A stretch of DNA of 40,888 nucleotides from JAHJDR01 sp964609965 (GCA_964609965.1 CAZSTS010000022.1:1-40888); one strand, 5' to 3'. Shown: positions 15,496 through 24,400, counted from the first letter of the stretch. The notes: generated from the sequence alone by a model not told the origin. Numbers and translations are program-made.

Positions 15496-15706
15496 AAAAA
15501 CTCCTAAATGTTAGAAAATCATACCCGATATATGCTTGTGCAACCCACGCCCGCTTAAACAAAATTCTTATTTGTTTTGTAATGATATTATCGGTAAATT
15601 TCAGTGATTGTTTCTTGTGATTGGTGATTTTCATGTCCTCTAGGACACGGACGCTTTATAATTGCTTGAAAATATTGGTTAAATTGATGTCCCCTGTTTT
15701 GGGAGC

Positions 15707-18124
15707 CTACTTAAACAGATCCTTAAACTGATCTCCCAGTGTTCCAAACTGATTTCTTGGTGGGCCTCGTCTTTTGTCCTTTGAGTGTTTGTGATGTCCT
15801 TTGTGAGGAGGTCTTCTGTCGTGGGATCCTTTACCCGGTCCTCTTGATTGCCATTTGTTAGAATCTTGTCTTTCTCTTCTGGGAGGGGCAGCATGCCTTT
15901 TAGGCCTTGGAAAACCAACTTGAATGCGATTTTTTTCTTTATCGACCTCAGTGATTTGAAAAGTCAGAACACGACCAAGCTTAACCGCGGGGGTTGGGTG
16001 ATTGCTTCGGGAATCTGTCATTGAAGAGTTGTGCAATAAAGCAGATTGACCAACACCAAGATCAATAAAAGCCCCAAAGCTTGCAAAATGTACCACACGA
16101 CCCTTTATGATTTGATCTGGTTTGAGGTTGTGTATGGATTTTGTAATAGGGTCAGGCTCTAATACTTCGTAATCAGGTCTGGAGTCTTTTCCTGGGTTTC
16201 TAAATTCAGCCATGATGTGACGTAAAGTCTCGAGTCCAACATCGTCTTTTTCAAATTGCTTAAAATCAAGATTTTTGAATTCATCCGGCGATGTAAAAAG
16301 ATCAGCCACTGATTTATTCAAGGCCTTGGCTATGTTCTCTGTCAATTCATAGCGCTCTGGGTGAATCGCTGTTTTTTCGAGAGGATTTTCTGCATCTGGA
16401 ATGCGCAAAAAACCTGCACAGAGAAAGAAATGCTTTGGTGTCATGCCAGGAACGCTCATGAGATCTTGCCTGGTTTTAAAGGGGCCGTTTGTTTCGCGAT
16501 ATTTTACAATTTCTTTGGCCAGTTTTCCGTCTAAACCCGAAATATGTTTCAGTGTTGATGCGTCGCAAAGATTAAGATCCATGCCTGTTTTGTTCACAGC
16601 GGTTTGAATGAGAGATTCTATGCAGGTTTTAGCTTGGTTGCGGTTAATGGTTCTCATTTGAGGGCCTAAGGGAAGTGCCAAGGGATCAAGTTTAATAATC
16701 TCTATCAAAGGGTCTTGGAGAAAACGACCTGAATGAACAGCTTTGCAAAGGCGGTCATTTTTAAACTCTTTGCTGGCTTCCTTGGATAGGGCGCAGTGAT
16801 CAGAAAAAGTTGTATCAGAAATGATAGCAGGTATTTCTTTTTTGAGTTCTTTTAAAATGTCTTTAGTGGCTTCCCAGGTTTTGCGGGCATTTTCATGAGA
16901 GCTAACGCTGATCAGTTCGGGTTTATGGTCATCAATGAGTTTTTGAAAAACCTCTACAGCCTTTGCCTTGTTTTCGCTATCCTTCAGATTAATTTCTTGG
17001 CTTGATAAAGACTTTCCTGTTTTATCTATCATGGCCAAAAGCGTGTTTTCGGTTGTGCCAGGGTCAATAGCCAGTAGAGGCTTATGACCGAATTTTGGCT
17101 GCATGAGCATGTCTTTTAAATTAGTTTTGATGTCCTCAAGTGTAGCTTCTTCAGCCTCTTGCCAAAACAGCTTTATAATTGTGGATTCAGCAGGTTTTTT
17201 AAGATGATTATGATAAATATCTGTTAGAATTCCCTCGAGCAAGAACTTGGTAGCAGGATCCTCAGTGGGAATGTATTTCTGAAAAAGAGTATCAAGAACT
17301 TTGTCATCATTGGTTTCAAAAAGAAACACGAGGCGCTTTTGTCTAACACCACTTTGAATAGTGAGAAATTGATGGGAAGACAGGCTACGCAAGGCCTTTG
17401 TTGTGTTTTCGAATTCACGAAATTTAGATGTTTTTTCAGACGTTTTTTCTGAGCTAGTAATTTTTAAAAAGCTTTCTGATCGCATGATTCTTCTTAGTTC
17501 GCGACGTAACCCAGTTGTTCTTAAAAACTCTTCTTTAAGAATTGTGCGCAAACTTTCTAAAACCTTTTCTGAGTTTTTAATGCCGCTTGCTTCATTTACA
17601 TAAGTATTGGCAATGGATTCTAAAGGTTCTTCCCCAAAAATTTGGGTTTGATTCTGAGTTTCCTGAGGTGTTAGCGTTTTATTTTCGTTAGTTTTGATGC
17701 TTTGTTGTTTGCTGTGGCGTTCTTCTAAAGGTTCTTGTTTGAGAATCTTTTCGACAACGGGCTTAAGAGAGGCCCTTAAAAGTGTGAGAACAGGGCTCTT
17801 TTGGCGTGGTTGGTAGGCTTGTGCAAGGTCTTCGAATTCGATTTCGTCTTTGGCTGCTTGAATATTCTTTTTGATGGCTTCGGTAAGCTCGTCTTGCTCA
17901 GTGAGTTTTTTTATTAGTGAAGCTTTGTTTTTCTTTAAGGATGTTAGTTCCTCATGGCGTTCGAGAATTTTTTTGATAGCTGATTCGCTTATTGAGCTGA
18001 TTTTTTCTTGTCGGTATTTTGCCATGAAGGGAATGGTGCAGCCTTCTGAATGGAGTGAAAGAACAGCTTTTATGTGCTCAGGTTTAAAACGGGATTCTTG
18101 AGAGATTGTAGTTATAATATCCAT
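15707..18124 (-). CDS. tex: Divergent Tex-family RNA-binding protein
   Basis: This 805-residue relative of the transcription accessory protein Tex binds nucleic acid. The N-terminus has the Tex HTH-like start (IPFMAKYRQEKISSISES). An RNase H/YqgF-like domain starts near residue 355 (LLAIDPGTTENTLLAMID). The helix-hairpin-helix part contains ISGLDGKLAKEIVKYRETNG, SVPGMTPKHFFLCAGFLRI and NPLEKTAIHPERYEL. An S1 domain (IIKGRVVHFASFGAFIDLG) lies near 680-745. Unlike canonical Tex, the GVGQYQHDV region reads LGPQMRTINRNQ and the IRGAVSIARR-type motif is lost. The last ~60 residues are a basic, Arg/His/Lys/Pro-rich tail. The start abuts the stop of the methyltransferase gene. Confidence 0.85.
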   Translation of the reverse strand: MDIITTISQESRFKPEHIKAVLSLHSEGCTIPFMAKYRQEKISSISESAIKKILERHEELTSLKKNKASLIKKLTEQDELTEAIKKNIQAAKDEIEFEDLAQAYQPRQKSPVLTLLRASLKPVVEKILKQEPLEERHSKQQSIKTNENKTLTPQETQNQTQIFGEEPLESIANTYVNEASGIKNSEKVLESLRTILKEEFLRTTGLRRELRRIMRSESFLKITSSEKTSEKTSKFREFENTTKALRSLSSHQFLTIQSGVRQKRLVFLFETNDDKVLDTLFQKYIPTEDPATKFLLEGILTDIYHNHLKKPAESTIIKLFWQEAEEATLEDIKTNLKDMLMQPKFGHKPLLAIDPGTTENTLLAMIDKTGKSLSSQEINLKDSENKAKAVEVFQKLIDDHKPELISVSSHENARKTWEATKDILKELKKEIPAIISDTTFSDHCALSKEASKEFKNDRLCKAVHSGRFLQDPLIEIIKLDPLALPLGPQMRTINRNQAKTCIESLIQTAVNKTGMDLNLCDASTLKHISGLDGKLAKEIVKYRETNGPFKTRQDLMSVPGMTPKHFFLCAGFLRIPDAENPLEKTAIHPERYELTENIAKALNKSVADLFTSPDEFKNLDFKQFEKDDVGLETLRHIMAEFRNPGKDSRPDYEVLEPDPITKSIHNLKPDQIIKGRVVHFASFGAFIDLGVGQSALLHNSSMTDSRSNHPTPAVKLGRVLTFQITEVDKEKNRIQVGFPRPKRHAAPPRRERQDSNKWQSRGPGKGSHDRRPPHKGHHKHSKDKRRGPPRNQFGTLGDQFKDLFK

Positions 18125-18994
18125 CTATATTATCTTTGCCAGTTCCTTAATATATTCTGGCGTTGTCCCACAACAGCCTCCGATTATGGCTATTGGAAGT
18201 TCTAGCTGTTTTTTCATTTCAGCGCAAAATTCTTTGGGCCCTAGAGGATAAACCCACGTATGCTTTTCTTTGATTGGTATACCAGCATTGGGTTTAATGC
18301 ATATGGGCAGCTTTGTTCGGGCTGTAAGGCTCTCTACTAGAGGTACCATTTCATGCAAGTCAAAAAAGCAATTAAGGCCGATTCCGCTAATATTCTCGTT
18401 TTCTATGCTAGAGAGCCATGACTCAAGAGGGGTGTTGTCTAAAAGGGCTCCATTGTTTTTTGGTGTGATAGATATAAATAAAGGTGTTTTGTCGTGAATA
18501 GCGGATAATCCACCTCTCACAGCAGCTTTGAGATCAATGAGATCCATGATGGTTTCAACAATGATCAAATCAACACCTTCTGAGGCAAGAATCTTAGCTT
18601 GCTCATAATAAGAAGAGGCTAGCTTTTCTTCTCGGTTTGGCTCTTGTAAAGGGATGTAGGGAGCAAGGGTCCCTAGATTTCCTGCAACAAAGGTATTATC
18701 AAAAGCCGCTGATCTTGCGTTTTCGACAGCTCTCACATTGATCTCTTTAAAAAGAGATTCTTTCCCTTGCTTAGCCAGAGCAGGTTTGCTGGCCATAAAG
18801 CTATGAGTGGTGATGATTCTCGCTCCTGCCTTTTGATATTCGTAATGAATTTTCTGTATTTCTTTTGGGTCGCTGATATTGAGAGAAGCCAGACACGAAG
18901 ATACTGAAAAGCCTCTTTCAATAAGAAGACTTCCCATCGCACCATCAGCCAGAAGAGTTTTTTTGTTATTTATTATCAATTCTTGAAAGGTCAT
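18125..18994 (-). CDS. Homocysteine S-methyltransferase family protein
   Basis: This 289-residue protein has the pfam homocysteine S-methyltransferase barrel: LLADGAMGSLLIERG at the N-terminus, AGARIITTHSF, VAGNLGTLAPY, and a three-cysteine zinc site made of GLNCF and GGCCGTTPEYI at the C-terminus. Family members move a methyl group from methylcobalamin, S-methylmethionine or another donor to homocysteine; the N-terminal domain of MetH is one of them. The donor cannot be told from this sequence, and no cobalamin or folate domain is attached. The gene ends exactly where the tex-like gene begins, so they are likely co-transcribed. It diverges from mglA. Confidence 0.88.
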   Translation of the reverse strand: MTFQELIINNKKTLLADGAMGSLLIERGFSVSSCLASLNISDPKEIQKIHYEYQKAGARIITTHSFMASKPALAKQGKESLFKEINVRAVENARSAAFDNTFVAGNLGTLAPYIPLQEPNREEKLASSYYEQAKILASEGVDLIIVETIMDLIDLKAAVRGGLSAIHDKTPLFISITPKNNGALLDNTPLESWLSSIENENISGIGLNCFFDLHEMVPLVESLTARTKLPICIKPNAGIPIKEKHTWVYPLGPKEFCAEMKKQLELPIAIIGGCCGTTPEYIKELAKII

Positions 18995-19027
18995 ACACTC
19001 TCGTTTTGATAATCTTTGCTAAACTAA

Positions 19028-19056
19028 TTGACAACTCAAAAGCTAAAACTTATTCT
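19028..19056 (+). promoter_or_regulatory. Strong mglA promoter, likely leaderless
   Basis: TTGACA (19028-19033), a 17-bp spacer and TATTCT (19051-19056) form a near-consensus sigma-70 promoter. The predicted start of transcription falls about 7 bp downstream, on the mglA ATG at 19063, and there is no Shine-Dalgarno sequence in between. Confidence 0.6.
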
Positions 19057-19062
19057 TATTGG

Positions 19063-19653
19063 ATGTCGATATTCAATCCCCAAACCAAGGAAATCAATTG
19101 TAAAATCGTTTATTATGGACCAGCTCTTTCAGGCAAGACAACCAGTCTTTTGGCCCTTCAGGACAAGGTAAAAAACAAAAGAAAAAAAGGTCTTATCAAG
19201 AAAGTTCCCAAAACAGAGCGGACCATGTTTTTTGATTTTATGGCTTTTTCTTCACGTGAAAACATCAAAGGATACAAAACAAGGTTTCAGGTGTACACTG
19301 TCCCTGGTCAGGTTTTGTATGAAGACTCTCGTAAGCTTTTACTTCATGGTGTTGATGGTATTGTTTTTGTTGCTGATTCGCGACTTGAATACATCGAAGA
19401 CTCACTCAGATCCATGAGAGAGCTCGAACTCAATCTCTTAAAGCTAGGTTACGATCCTTACCATATCCCACTTGTTATTCAATATAACAAAAGGGATTGC
19501 CCTACAGCTTCTCGTGTAGATGAATTGCGCAAACTCATTAATCTACGAGGAGTTCCTGATTTTGAAACAACTGCTAGTAAAGGTGTTGGGATTTTGGAAA
19601 GCTTTGAGACCCTTCTTAAAGACGTTATTTTCGATATCAAAAAAGCAGCGTAA
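19063..19653 (+). CDS. mglA: MglA-family Ras-like GTPase
   Basis: This 196-residue small GTPase controls cell polarity and motility in Myxococcus and Bdellovibrio relatives. The start at 19063 gives the canonical MglA opening, MSIFNPQTKEINCKIVYYG; the frame extends upstream to 19006 but those residues fit no family member. The P-loop is GPALSGKTTS (residues 19-28). The MglA-type switch II region is TRFQVYTVPGQVLYEDSRKLLL, then GVDGIVFVADSR, and the base-recognition motif is NKRD. The partner gene mglB is not in the window. The promoter position suggests a leaderless transcript. It is divergent from the methyltransferase gene and convergent with the transporter. Confidence 0.93.
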   Translation: MSIFNPQTKEINCKIVYYGPALSGKTTSLLALQDKVKNKRKKGLIKKVPKTERTMFFDFMAFSSRENIKGYKTRFQVYTVPGQVLYEDSRKLLLHGVDGIVFVADSRLEYIEDSLRSMRELELNLLKLGYDPYHIPLVIQYNKRDCPTASRVDELRKLINLRGVPDFETTASKGVGILESFETLLKDVIFDIKKAA

Positions 19654-19660
19654 GGGCTGC

Positions 19661-19688
19661 CTCGTTCCTCGTGCTTCGTTCCTCGGTT
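19661..19688. repeat. Degenerate heptamer array
   Basis: Four 7-bp units, CTCGTTC, CTCGTGC, TTCGTTC and CTCGGTT, fill most of the 43-bp gap between convergent mglA and the fusion transporter gene. Confidence 0.5.
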
Positions 19689-19696
19689 TGTTATAT

Positions 19697-21559
19697 TTAG
19701 TGACAACAGCCGTGTTTTTCTTCTTCATCTATTTGAGGGATGTCGTCAGAAATAATTTTTTTAGCCCAGGCTTGAGGACCACACCTAAGCAGAGAAAACG
19801 CATAAATAATGACGAGCACTATAAAAAAGAAAGTGGTGTAATGATAGTAGTGAATTGGTTTAGTCAAAAGATGTGCTTGAGGAAGATCTATATGAATAAG
19901 ATTAATCAAGTAACCAAGACCTATTGAAATAGTCACAATGAGTATGGCAAATGTTGCGGCTAATTTTCTTCCGTGGAGTTGTGTCAAAATTCCAAATGTT
20001 GTGATGTTGGTGGCAGGTCCTGTAAGCATAAAAGCAATGGCTGCACCTGGTGACACACCATTATATATTAAGACAGCGACAAAAGGAGTGATGCCTGAGG
20101 CACAAATATAAATGGGCATACCCAAGATAGCAAAGAGAGGCACCTGAAGATAGCTTGGGATATTGAGTAATAAGTTGGTGTTTTCTAAATAGGGTTGCAC
20201 AGCAGCAGCTATTCCCAGGCCAAATAAAATCCAAGGTGCTGTGTGATCTACCATGTCTACAAGGCCTATCCACATGCCTGTTTTGAGTTTATGAAAAAAA
20301 TCAGAAACGCTTTTTATATTTAAAGAGTCGTCTTGATTTTCTTTGTTATCTTGTTGTTTCTTTATTTTGTCTTTTTTGGAAAAAAAGAACCCAATAATAA
20401 TTCCAACGAGAAGTGCCACGATAGTAGCTGCAATAAGTCTAATAGCAGTGAACTGTGTTCCTAAAAGAGGGATTGTAATGAGAATAGCATCAAGGCCAAG
20501 CTCTGGTGTGGCTATGAAAAAAGTTATCCCAGCTGAGAGGGGAATGCCTTTTTTAAAAAGGCTGCGGTAGATTGGAACAACACCACAGGAACAAATTGGT
20601 AAAGGGAGCCCAAAAAGAAGTCCACGAACAGCCTGCTTCATTTCGTTGCCTTTTTGCATCCAGGTTACTGTAGATTGAGGGAGAAAAGTATTAATAAAAC
20701 CTGAACAGAGATAGGCAACAACAAGGGCTGGTGCGCTCACCATGGCCAGATTCCAAAAAACCATGGATTCATGATGCCCTGCATGAGAGTGTGCAAAGGG
20801 ATTTTGGATGGCGAAAATAAGACCAAATCCAAGTAGAGCGCCAAGGCCTGAGGCCCATTTTACGTCAAATCTTGGTTTTGATTTACCGTCATGATGTGTG
20901 TGTGATTTTTTCTCGTGGGGATCATGCCTGTGAAACATGACATGTAAAAGAAGTCCCGCGACTAGGGCTTCTATAAAACCAAAGGGTTGGTGTTCGACAG
21001 TAGTGACGAGAAGGGTGCCAGAGGAGAATCCAAAAATAGTGGCAATTGAAATAACAAATAACATGATCAACGCACGATCAGTTCCATAAACAGGACGCAA
21101 CAATGTCCAAATAGCAAGACCTACAGGAAGTCTATGCAAGACAACAGCTACAGGGAGCATGCTATGTGTGTGCAATCCATCAACACTGTGAATAACAGCA
21201 GGGGCAATGAGAGCCACACCATCAGTAAAGGCATGTAAGGCAAGGCCTGTCATGACAATAAAAATGGCTGCAAAATGAACTTTTGATGCAATGTGGTTTT
21301 TTAGTTTTTCGAAAAGAGAAGGCAAAAACAAGCCAATAAGAAGCATAATAATAGCCAGAAAACCGATATCCTCAATCGTGTGAGGGAGGATGTGCATGCC
21401 CACGAGTAAAACAATAACAATCAGAGTGAAGCCATCGATGATATCACGGACAATGGTGCTGCCCTTAAAGAGGGCATGGAGCAGGGGCCCCATAAAGAGA
21501 ACCAAGATACTGGCTGTGAGTAAATAAAGAGGGTGTGTAAAAAGTGATAACGAAGTCAT
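19697..21559 (-). CDS. ZIP-like / YraQ (DUF318) permease fusion transporter
   Basis: This 620-residue inner-membrane protein has two transporter modules. Residues about 1-205 form a ZIP-like half with HAFTDG (H109-D113) and HRLPVGLAIW (H142-P145), equivalents of the ZIP metal-site motifs, followed by a His-rich loop (about 206-225, HRHDPHEKKSHTHHD). Residues about 270-600 match the YraQ/SO_0444-type permease family: LPICSCGVVPIYRSL, AGITFFIATPELGLDAILI and MLTGPATNITTFGIL. The extreme C-terminus is Cys/His-rich (HGCCH). SO_0444-type permeases are annotated as Cu/Zn efflux transporters. Divalent-metal transport is the best guess; direction and metal are unknown. A small inverted repeat overlaps the start. 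Confidence 0.8.
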   Translation of the reverse strand: MTSLSLFTHPLYLLTASILVLFMGPLLHALFKGSTIVRDIIDGFTLIVIVLLVGMHILPHTIEDIGFLAIIMLLIGLFLPSLFEKLKNHIASKVHFAAIFIVMTGLALHAFTDGVALIAPAVIHSVDGLHTHSMLPVAVVLHRLPVGLAIWTLLRPVYGTDRALIMLFVISIATIFGFSSGTLLVTTVEHQPFGFIEALVAGLLLHVMFHRHDPHEKKSHTHHDGKSKPRFDVKWASGLGALLGFGLIFAIQNPFAHSHAGHHESMVFWNLAMVSAPALVVAYLCSGFINTFLPQSTVTWMQKGNEMKQAVRGLLFGLPLPICSCGVVPIYRSLFKKGIPLSAGITFFIATPELGLDAILITIPLLGTQFTAIRLIAATIVALLVGIIIGFFFSKKDKIKKQQDNKENQDDSLNIKSVSDFFHKLKTGMWIGLVDMVDHTAPWILFGLGIAAAVQPYLENTNLLLNIPSYLQVPLFAILGMPIYICASGITPFVAVLIYNGVSPGAAIAFMLTGPATNITTFGILTQLHGRKLAATFAILIVTISIGLGYLINLIHIDLPQAHLLTKPIHYYHYTTFFFIVLVIIYAFSLLRCGPQAWAKKIISDDIPQIDEEEKHGCCH

Positions 21560-21586
21560 AGTTTAGTTAGAGATAATTTAAACTAT
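21558..21586. promoter_or_regulatory. Inverted repeat at transporter start
   Basis: ATAGTTTA (21558-21565) and TAAACTAT (21579-21586) are 8-bp inverted arms 13 bp apart, overlapping the start codon of the fusion transporter. This could be an operator; the evidence is position and symmetry only. Confidence 0.3.
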
Positions 21587-21874
21587 AATTTAGGGATATG
21601 CCATCCTTTTTTGTCTATCTAATAGATGACAATAGGTATTTGCATTCCGAAAACCCAAAGATTACATCAACTCTTATATATTATTTGCCGATAATTGATA
21701 GGAGAGCAGTGGAATGCCTAACAAAAGCCTCGCCTGAAAGCGCGGTTATTTCAACAGCATAGAACGGCATTTTTTTGACATGTGTTCAGTGTTAGGGAAG
21801 TTTAGAAGGATAAGGCGCTGTTATATCAAATAAGTGTTTGGTATGTATTAGTCATTGATGATAAACTATTAATA

Positions 21875-21994
21875 GTCTGTTGAAAAATGCGCATCTACTG
21901 CGTTGGATAAAAAATTTAATTCAATTACGTACTCTACGTACGTACTTTCATTAAATTTATCATCCGCCTTGTATCTGCACATTTTTGAACAGAC
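21875..21994. repeat. 120-bp MITE-like palindrome
   Basis: The 514-bp gap 21560-22073 holds a large imperfect palindrome. The left arm begins GTCTGTTGAAAAATGCGCAT; the right arm ends with its near-complement, ATTTTTGAACAGAC. Arms are about 47 bp, and the centre near 21935 is itself made of ACGTAC repeats. A further fragment of the arm end (CTGTTTTTCAACAG) follows at 22004-22017. A half-copy exists at 8329-8383. I see nothing recognisable in the rest of the gap. Confidence 0.8.
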
Positions 21995-22073
21995 CATGAT
22001 GGTTCTGTTTTTCAACAGTTCCATTAATAGTATTTTAAATTTTGCTTTAGGAGCTTAAAGAGCCATTAATATT

Positions 22074-24191
22074 ATGAGATCAGATATTAACGAAGCCATA
22101 TCCAAATACGCTGAATATATTTTTCCGATTCTAGTTGTCAGTGTGTTTGCTATGATCATTGTGCCCATGCCTACTTGGCTCTTGGATGTTCTCCTTGTAG
22201 TCAATCTAAGCTTAGGGATGACCATATTACTTGTGGCCATGTATATCAGCAATGCCTTAAGGATTGCTTCGTTTCCGACGATTCTCCTCATCACAACCCT
22301 TTTTCGTTTAGCTCTTAATATTTCTTCAACACGATTGATTTTATTACAAGCGAATGCAGGTCAGGTTATTGAGGCCTTTGGTAACTTTGTAGCTGGTGGT
22401 AATATTGTGGTTGGCGGTATTCTTTTTCTCATCATCACTATTGTAAATTTCATTGTTATTGCAAAAGGTGCCGAGCGTGTGTCCGAAGTAGCTGCTCGTT
22501 TTACCTTGGACGCTATGCCAGGTAAGCAAATGAGTATTGATGCTGATATGCGTGCGGGCAATATCACCATGGAGCAAGCGCAAGAAAGACGAAGTGTTTT
22601 ACAACGTGAATCGCAGATGTATGGAGCCATGGATGGTGCCATGAAGTTTGTGAAAGGTGATGCCATTGCGGGTATTGTGATCACAGTGATTAACGTTATT
22701 GGTGGTCTCATCGTAGGTGTAACATACCATGAGTTGACGGTGGGTGAGTCTGCCATGCGTTACGCGATTTTGAGTATTGGTGATGGTCTTGTCTCTATGA
22801 TTCCAGCGTTTATTATTTCTCTCTCAGCTGGTATTGTGGTCACTCGTGTGACGAGTGACAAAAAAGATTCTAATTTAGGTAAAGATGTTGTTTCGCAACT
22901 GACAGCCCAGCCTAAAGTCTTTGTGATTGGAGCTATCTTATTAGGGAGCTTGGCTGCTGTTCCTGGTTTGCCATGGCTTCCTTTTCTCATTCTCTCTGTA
23001 GCGTTTGGACTTCTTGCAGCAACTAAATTAAGAAAAAGAAAAGAAAAAGTTAAAGAAATTATTCAAGAACCCAAAGAAAAGAAAATCAAGAAGGCCATGG
23101 AAAAACATGGTGATCAACTTCCTTTTATTTTGCCAAGCCCCATATCCATCGAAGTGGGTTCATCTATTATCCCCTTTGTAGATGATAGCCAAGATGGCGG
23201 GCGCTTTATCAACGAGCTTATCCCACTTTTAAGACATGGCTTGTATTATGAGTTGGGTGTGAACTTTCCAGGAATTCAAGTTCGTGGACAAACCATTGAT
23301 ATGGACTCTGAATCCTACATCATCAACATCAACGAAGTCCCTGTGGCGCGTGGCAAGATCATGCAAGGCTGCATTTTAGTTGGAGAGCCCTTGGAGCAGC
23401 TCCAACTTTTTAATATAGAAGGCAAAGAAACGATTCACCCAATCGATGGTTCTATTGTGACGTGGGTAAATGAGGCTTATAAAGAGGTTTGTGTTCAGGC
23501 AGGATTCAGAATGTGGGATATTGCTGAATACATGATTTTACATCTTTCCTATATTTTACGAAAACACGCTCATGAGTTTCTCGGTTTACAAGAAGTACAA
23601 ACTCTTCTTAATGAGCTCGAAAAATCTCATCCAGCCTTGGTTAAAGAGTTGGTGCCTAAAGTTATCACTGTCTTGCAGCTTGCCGAAATTTTCCAACGCC
23701 TTGTTCAAGAAGAAATCGCGATTCGTGATCTCAAAAATGTTTTTTCAACCCTGGCTCAGTGGGCAGAGATTGAACGTAACACACTCGTACTCACAGAGCA
23801 TATTCGATCAGGACTTAAACGATACATCACACATAAATATGCAGGACATGGAAATTCGCTGGCTGTTTATCTTTTAGATCCAGACATCGAAGACCTGATC
23901 AAAGAATCCATTCGCACAACGGAGAAGGGAAATTACCTTGCATTAGATCCAGAGGTGACACAAGAGCTCATCGAATCAGTGGGCAAAGAAATCGCTTCAC
24001 ACCCATTTCCTCCTGGTGCCAAGCCACCTGTGATTTTGACCACAGCAGAAATTCGAAGATACTTTCGAAAAATCATTGAGCTTGAATTTCCTCAACTTTC
24101 CGTCTTATCCTACCAAGAACTCTCTGAGAATTTGCGTATCCAACCCATAGCCCGTGTTAATGTGCCAAAGCTTAAGGCAGCGAATGAATGA
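22074..24191 (+). CDS. sctV: Type III secretion export apparatus protein SctV (FlhA family)
   Basis: This 705-residue inner-membrane protein forms the nonameric export gate of type III secretion systems. The N-terminal ~330 residues hold about eight membrane segments and the FHIPEP-family signature (ASFPTILLITTLFRLALNISSTRLIL, read in two parts, and SEVAARFTLDAMPGKQMSIDADMRAG). The C-terminal cytoplasmic domain (about 355-700) includes VYLLDPDIEDLIKESIR and TEKGNYLALDPE, which fit SctV (LcrD/InvA/EscV) better than flagellar FlhA. AAAGAG at 22057-22062 is a possible ribosome binding site. No other secretion or flagellar gene is in the window, so it is isolated here. It looks complete. Confidence 0.88.
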   Translation: MRSDINEAISKYAEYIFPILVVSVFAMIIVPMPTWLLDVLLVVNLSLGMTILLVAMYISNALRIASFPTILLITTLFRLALNISSTRLILLQANAGQVIEAFGNFVAGGNIVVGGILFLIITIVNFIVIAKGAERVSEVAARFTLDAMPGKQMSIDADMRAGNITMEQAQERRSVLQRESQMYGAMDGAMKFVKGDAIAGIVITVINVIGGLIVGVTYHELTVGESAMRYAILSIGDGLVSMIPAFIISLSAGIVVTRVTSDKKDSNLGKDVVSQLTAQPKVFVIGAILLGSLAAVPGLPWLPFLILSVAFGLLAATKLRKRKEKVKEIIQEPKEKKIKKAMEKHGDQLPFILPSPISIEVGSSIIPFVDDSQDGGRFINELIPLLRHGLYYELGVNFPGIQVRGQTIDMDSESYIININEVPVARGKIMQGCILVGEPLEQLQLFNIEGKETIHPIDGSIVTWVNEAYKEVCVQAGFRMWDIAEYMILHLSYILRKHAHEFLGLQEVQTLLNELEKSHPALVKELVPKVITVLQLAEIFQRLVQEEIAIRDLKNVFSTLAQWAEIERNTLVLTEHIRSGLKRYITHKYAGHGNSLAVYLLDPDIEDLIKESIRTTEKGNYLALDPEVTQELIESVGKEIASHPFPPGAKPPVILTTAEIRRYFRKIIELEFPQLSVLSYQELSENLRIQPIARVNVPKLKAANE

Positions 24192-24192
24192 T

Positions 24193-24365
24193 GGGATGGG
24201 CCTAAGGGCCTTGGGACCTATGGGCCTATGGTTGTTACATGATACATGATACATGATACAGGATGCTTGATGCTAGATGCTGGATGTCAGTTACGATAGG
24301 CGATAATCGATAGATTTCCTTTGGGTTTTGTGCCTTAAGCCCTAAGCCTTGAGCCTTGAAACAAG
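24193..24365. repeat. Series of heptamer-period arrays after sctV
   Basis: The first half of the 411-bp gap 24192-24602 is a run of distinct arrays: a looser GGG-rich stretch (24193-24231, spacing 5-9 bp); TACATGA repeated three times and drifting to TACAGGA, TGCTTGA, TGCTAGA and TGCTGGA (24236-24284); TACGATA, GGCGATA and ATCGATA (24292-24312); and TGCCTTA, AGCCCTA, AGCCTTG, AGCCTTG (24331-24358). Apart from the first, the period is exactly 7 bp. Confidence 0.7.
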
Positions 24366-24400
24366 TACAGCAAGAACACAGACATATACTAGACAATTCA

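Noticed and set aside
15604..15631. Possible further heptamer array with TGATT units
   Set aside because: Spacing is 13 then 7 bp and only the TGATT core recurs, so it is too weak to count.
22074..24191. Flagellar FlhA as the identity of this gene
   Set aside because: The C-terminal motifs (VYLLDPDIEDLIKESIR, GNYLALDPE) fit SctV better and no flagellar genes are nearby, although a tree was not built.
24236..24358. CRISPR array
   Set aside because: Units are 7 bp, contiguous and drifting. There are no 25-40 bp repeats, no spacers and no cas genes.
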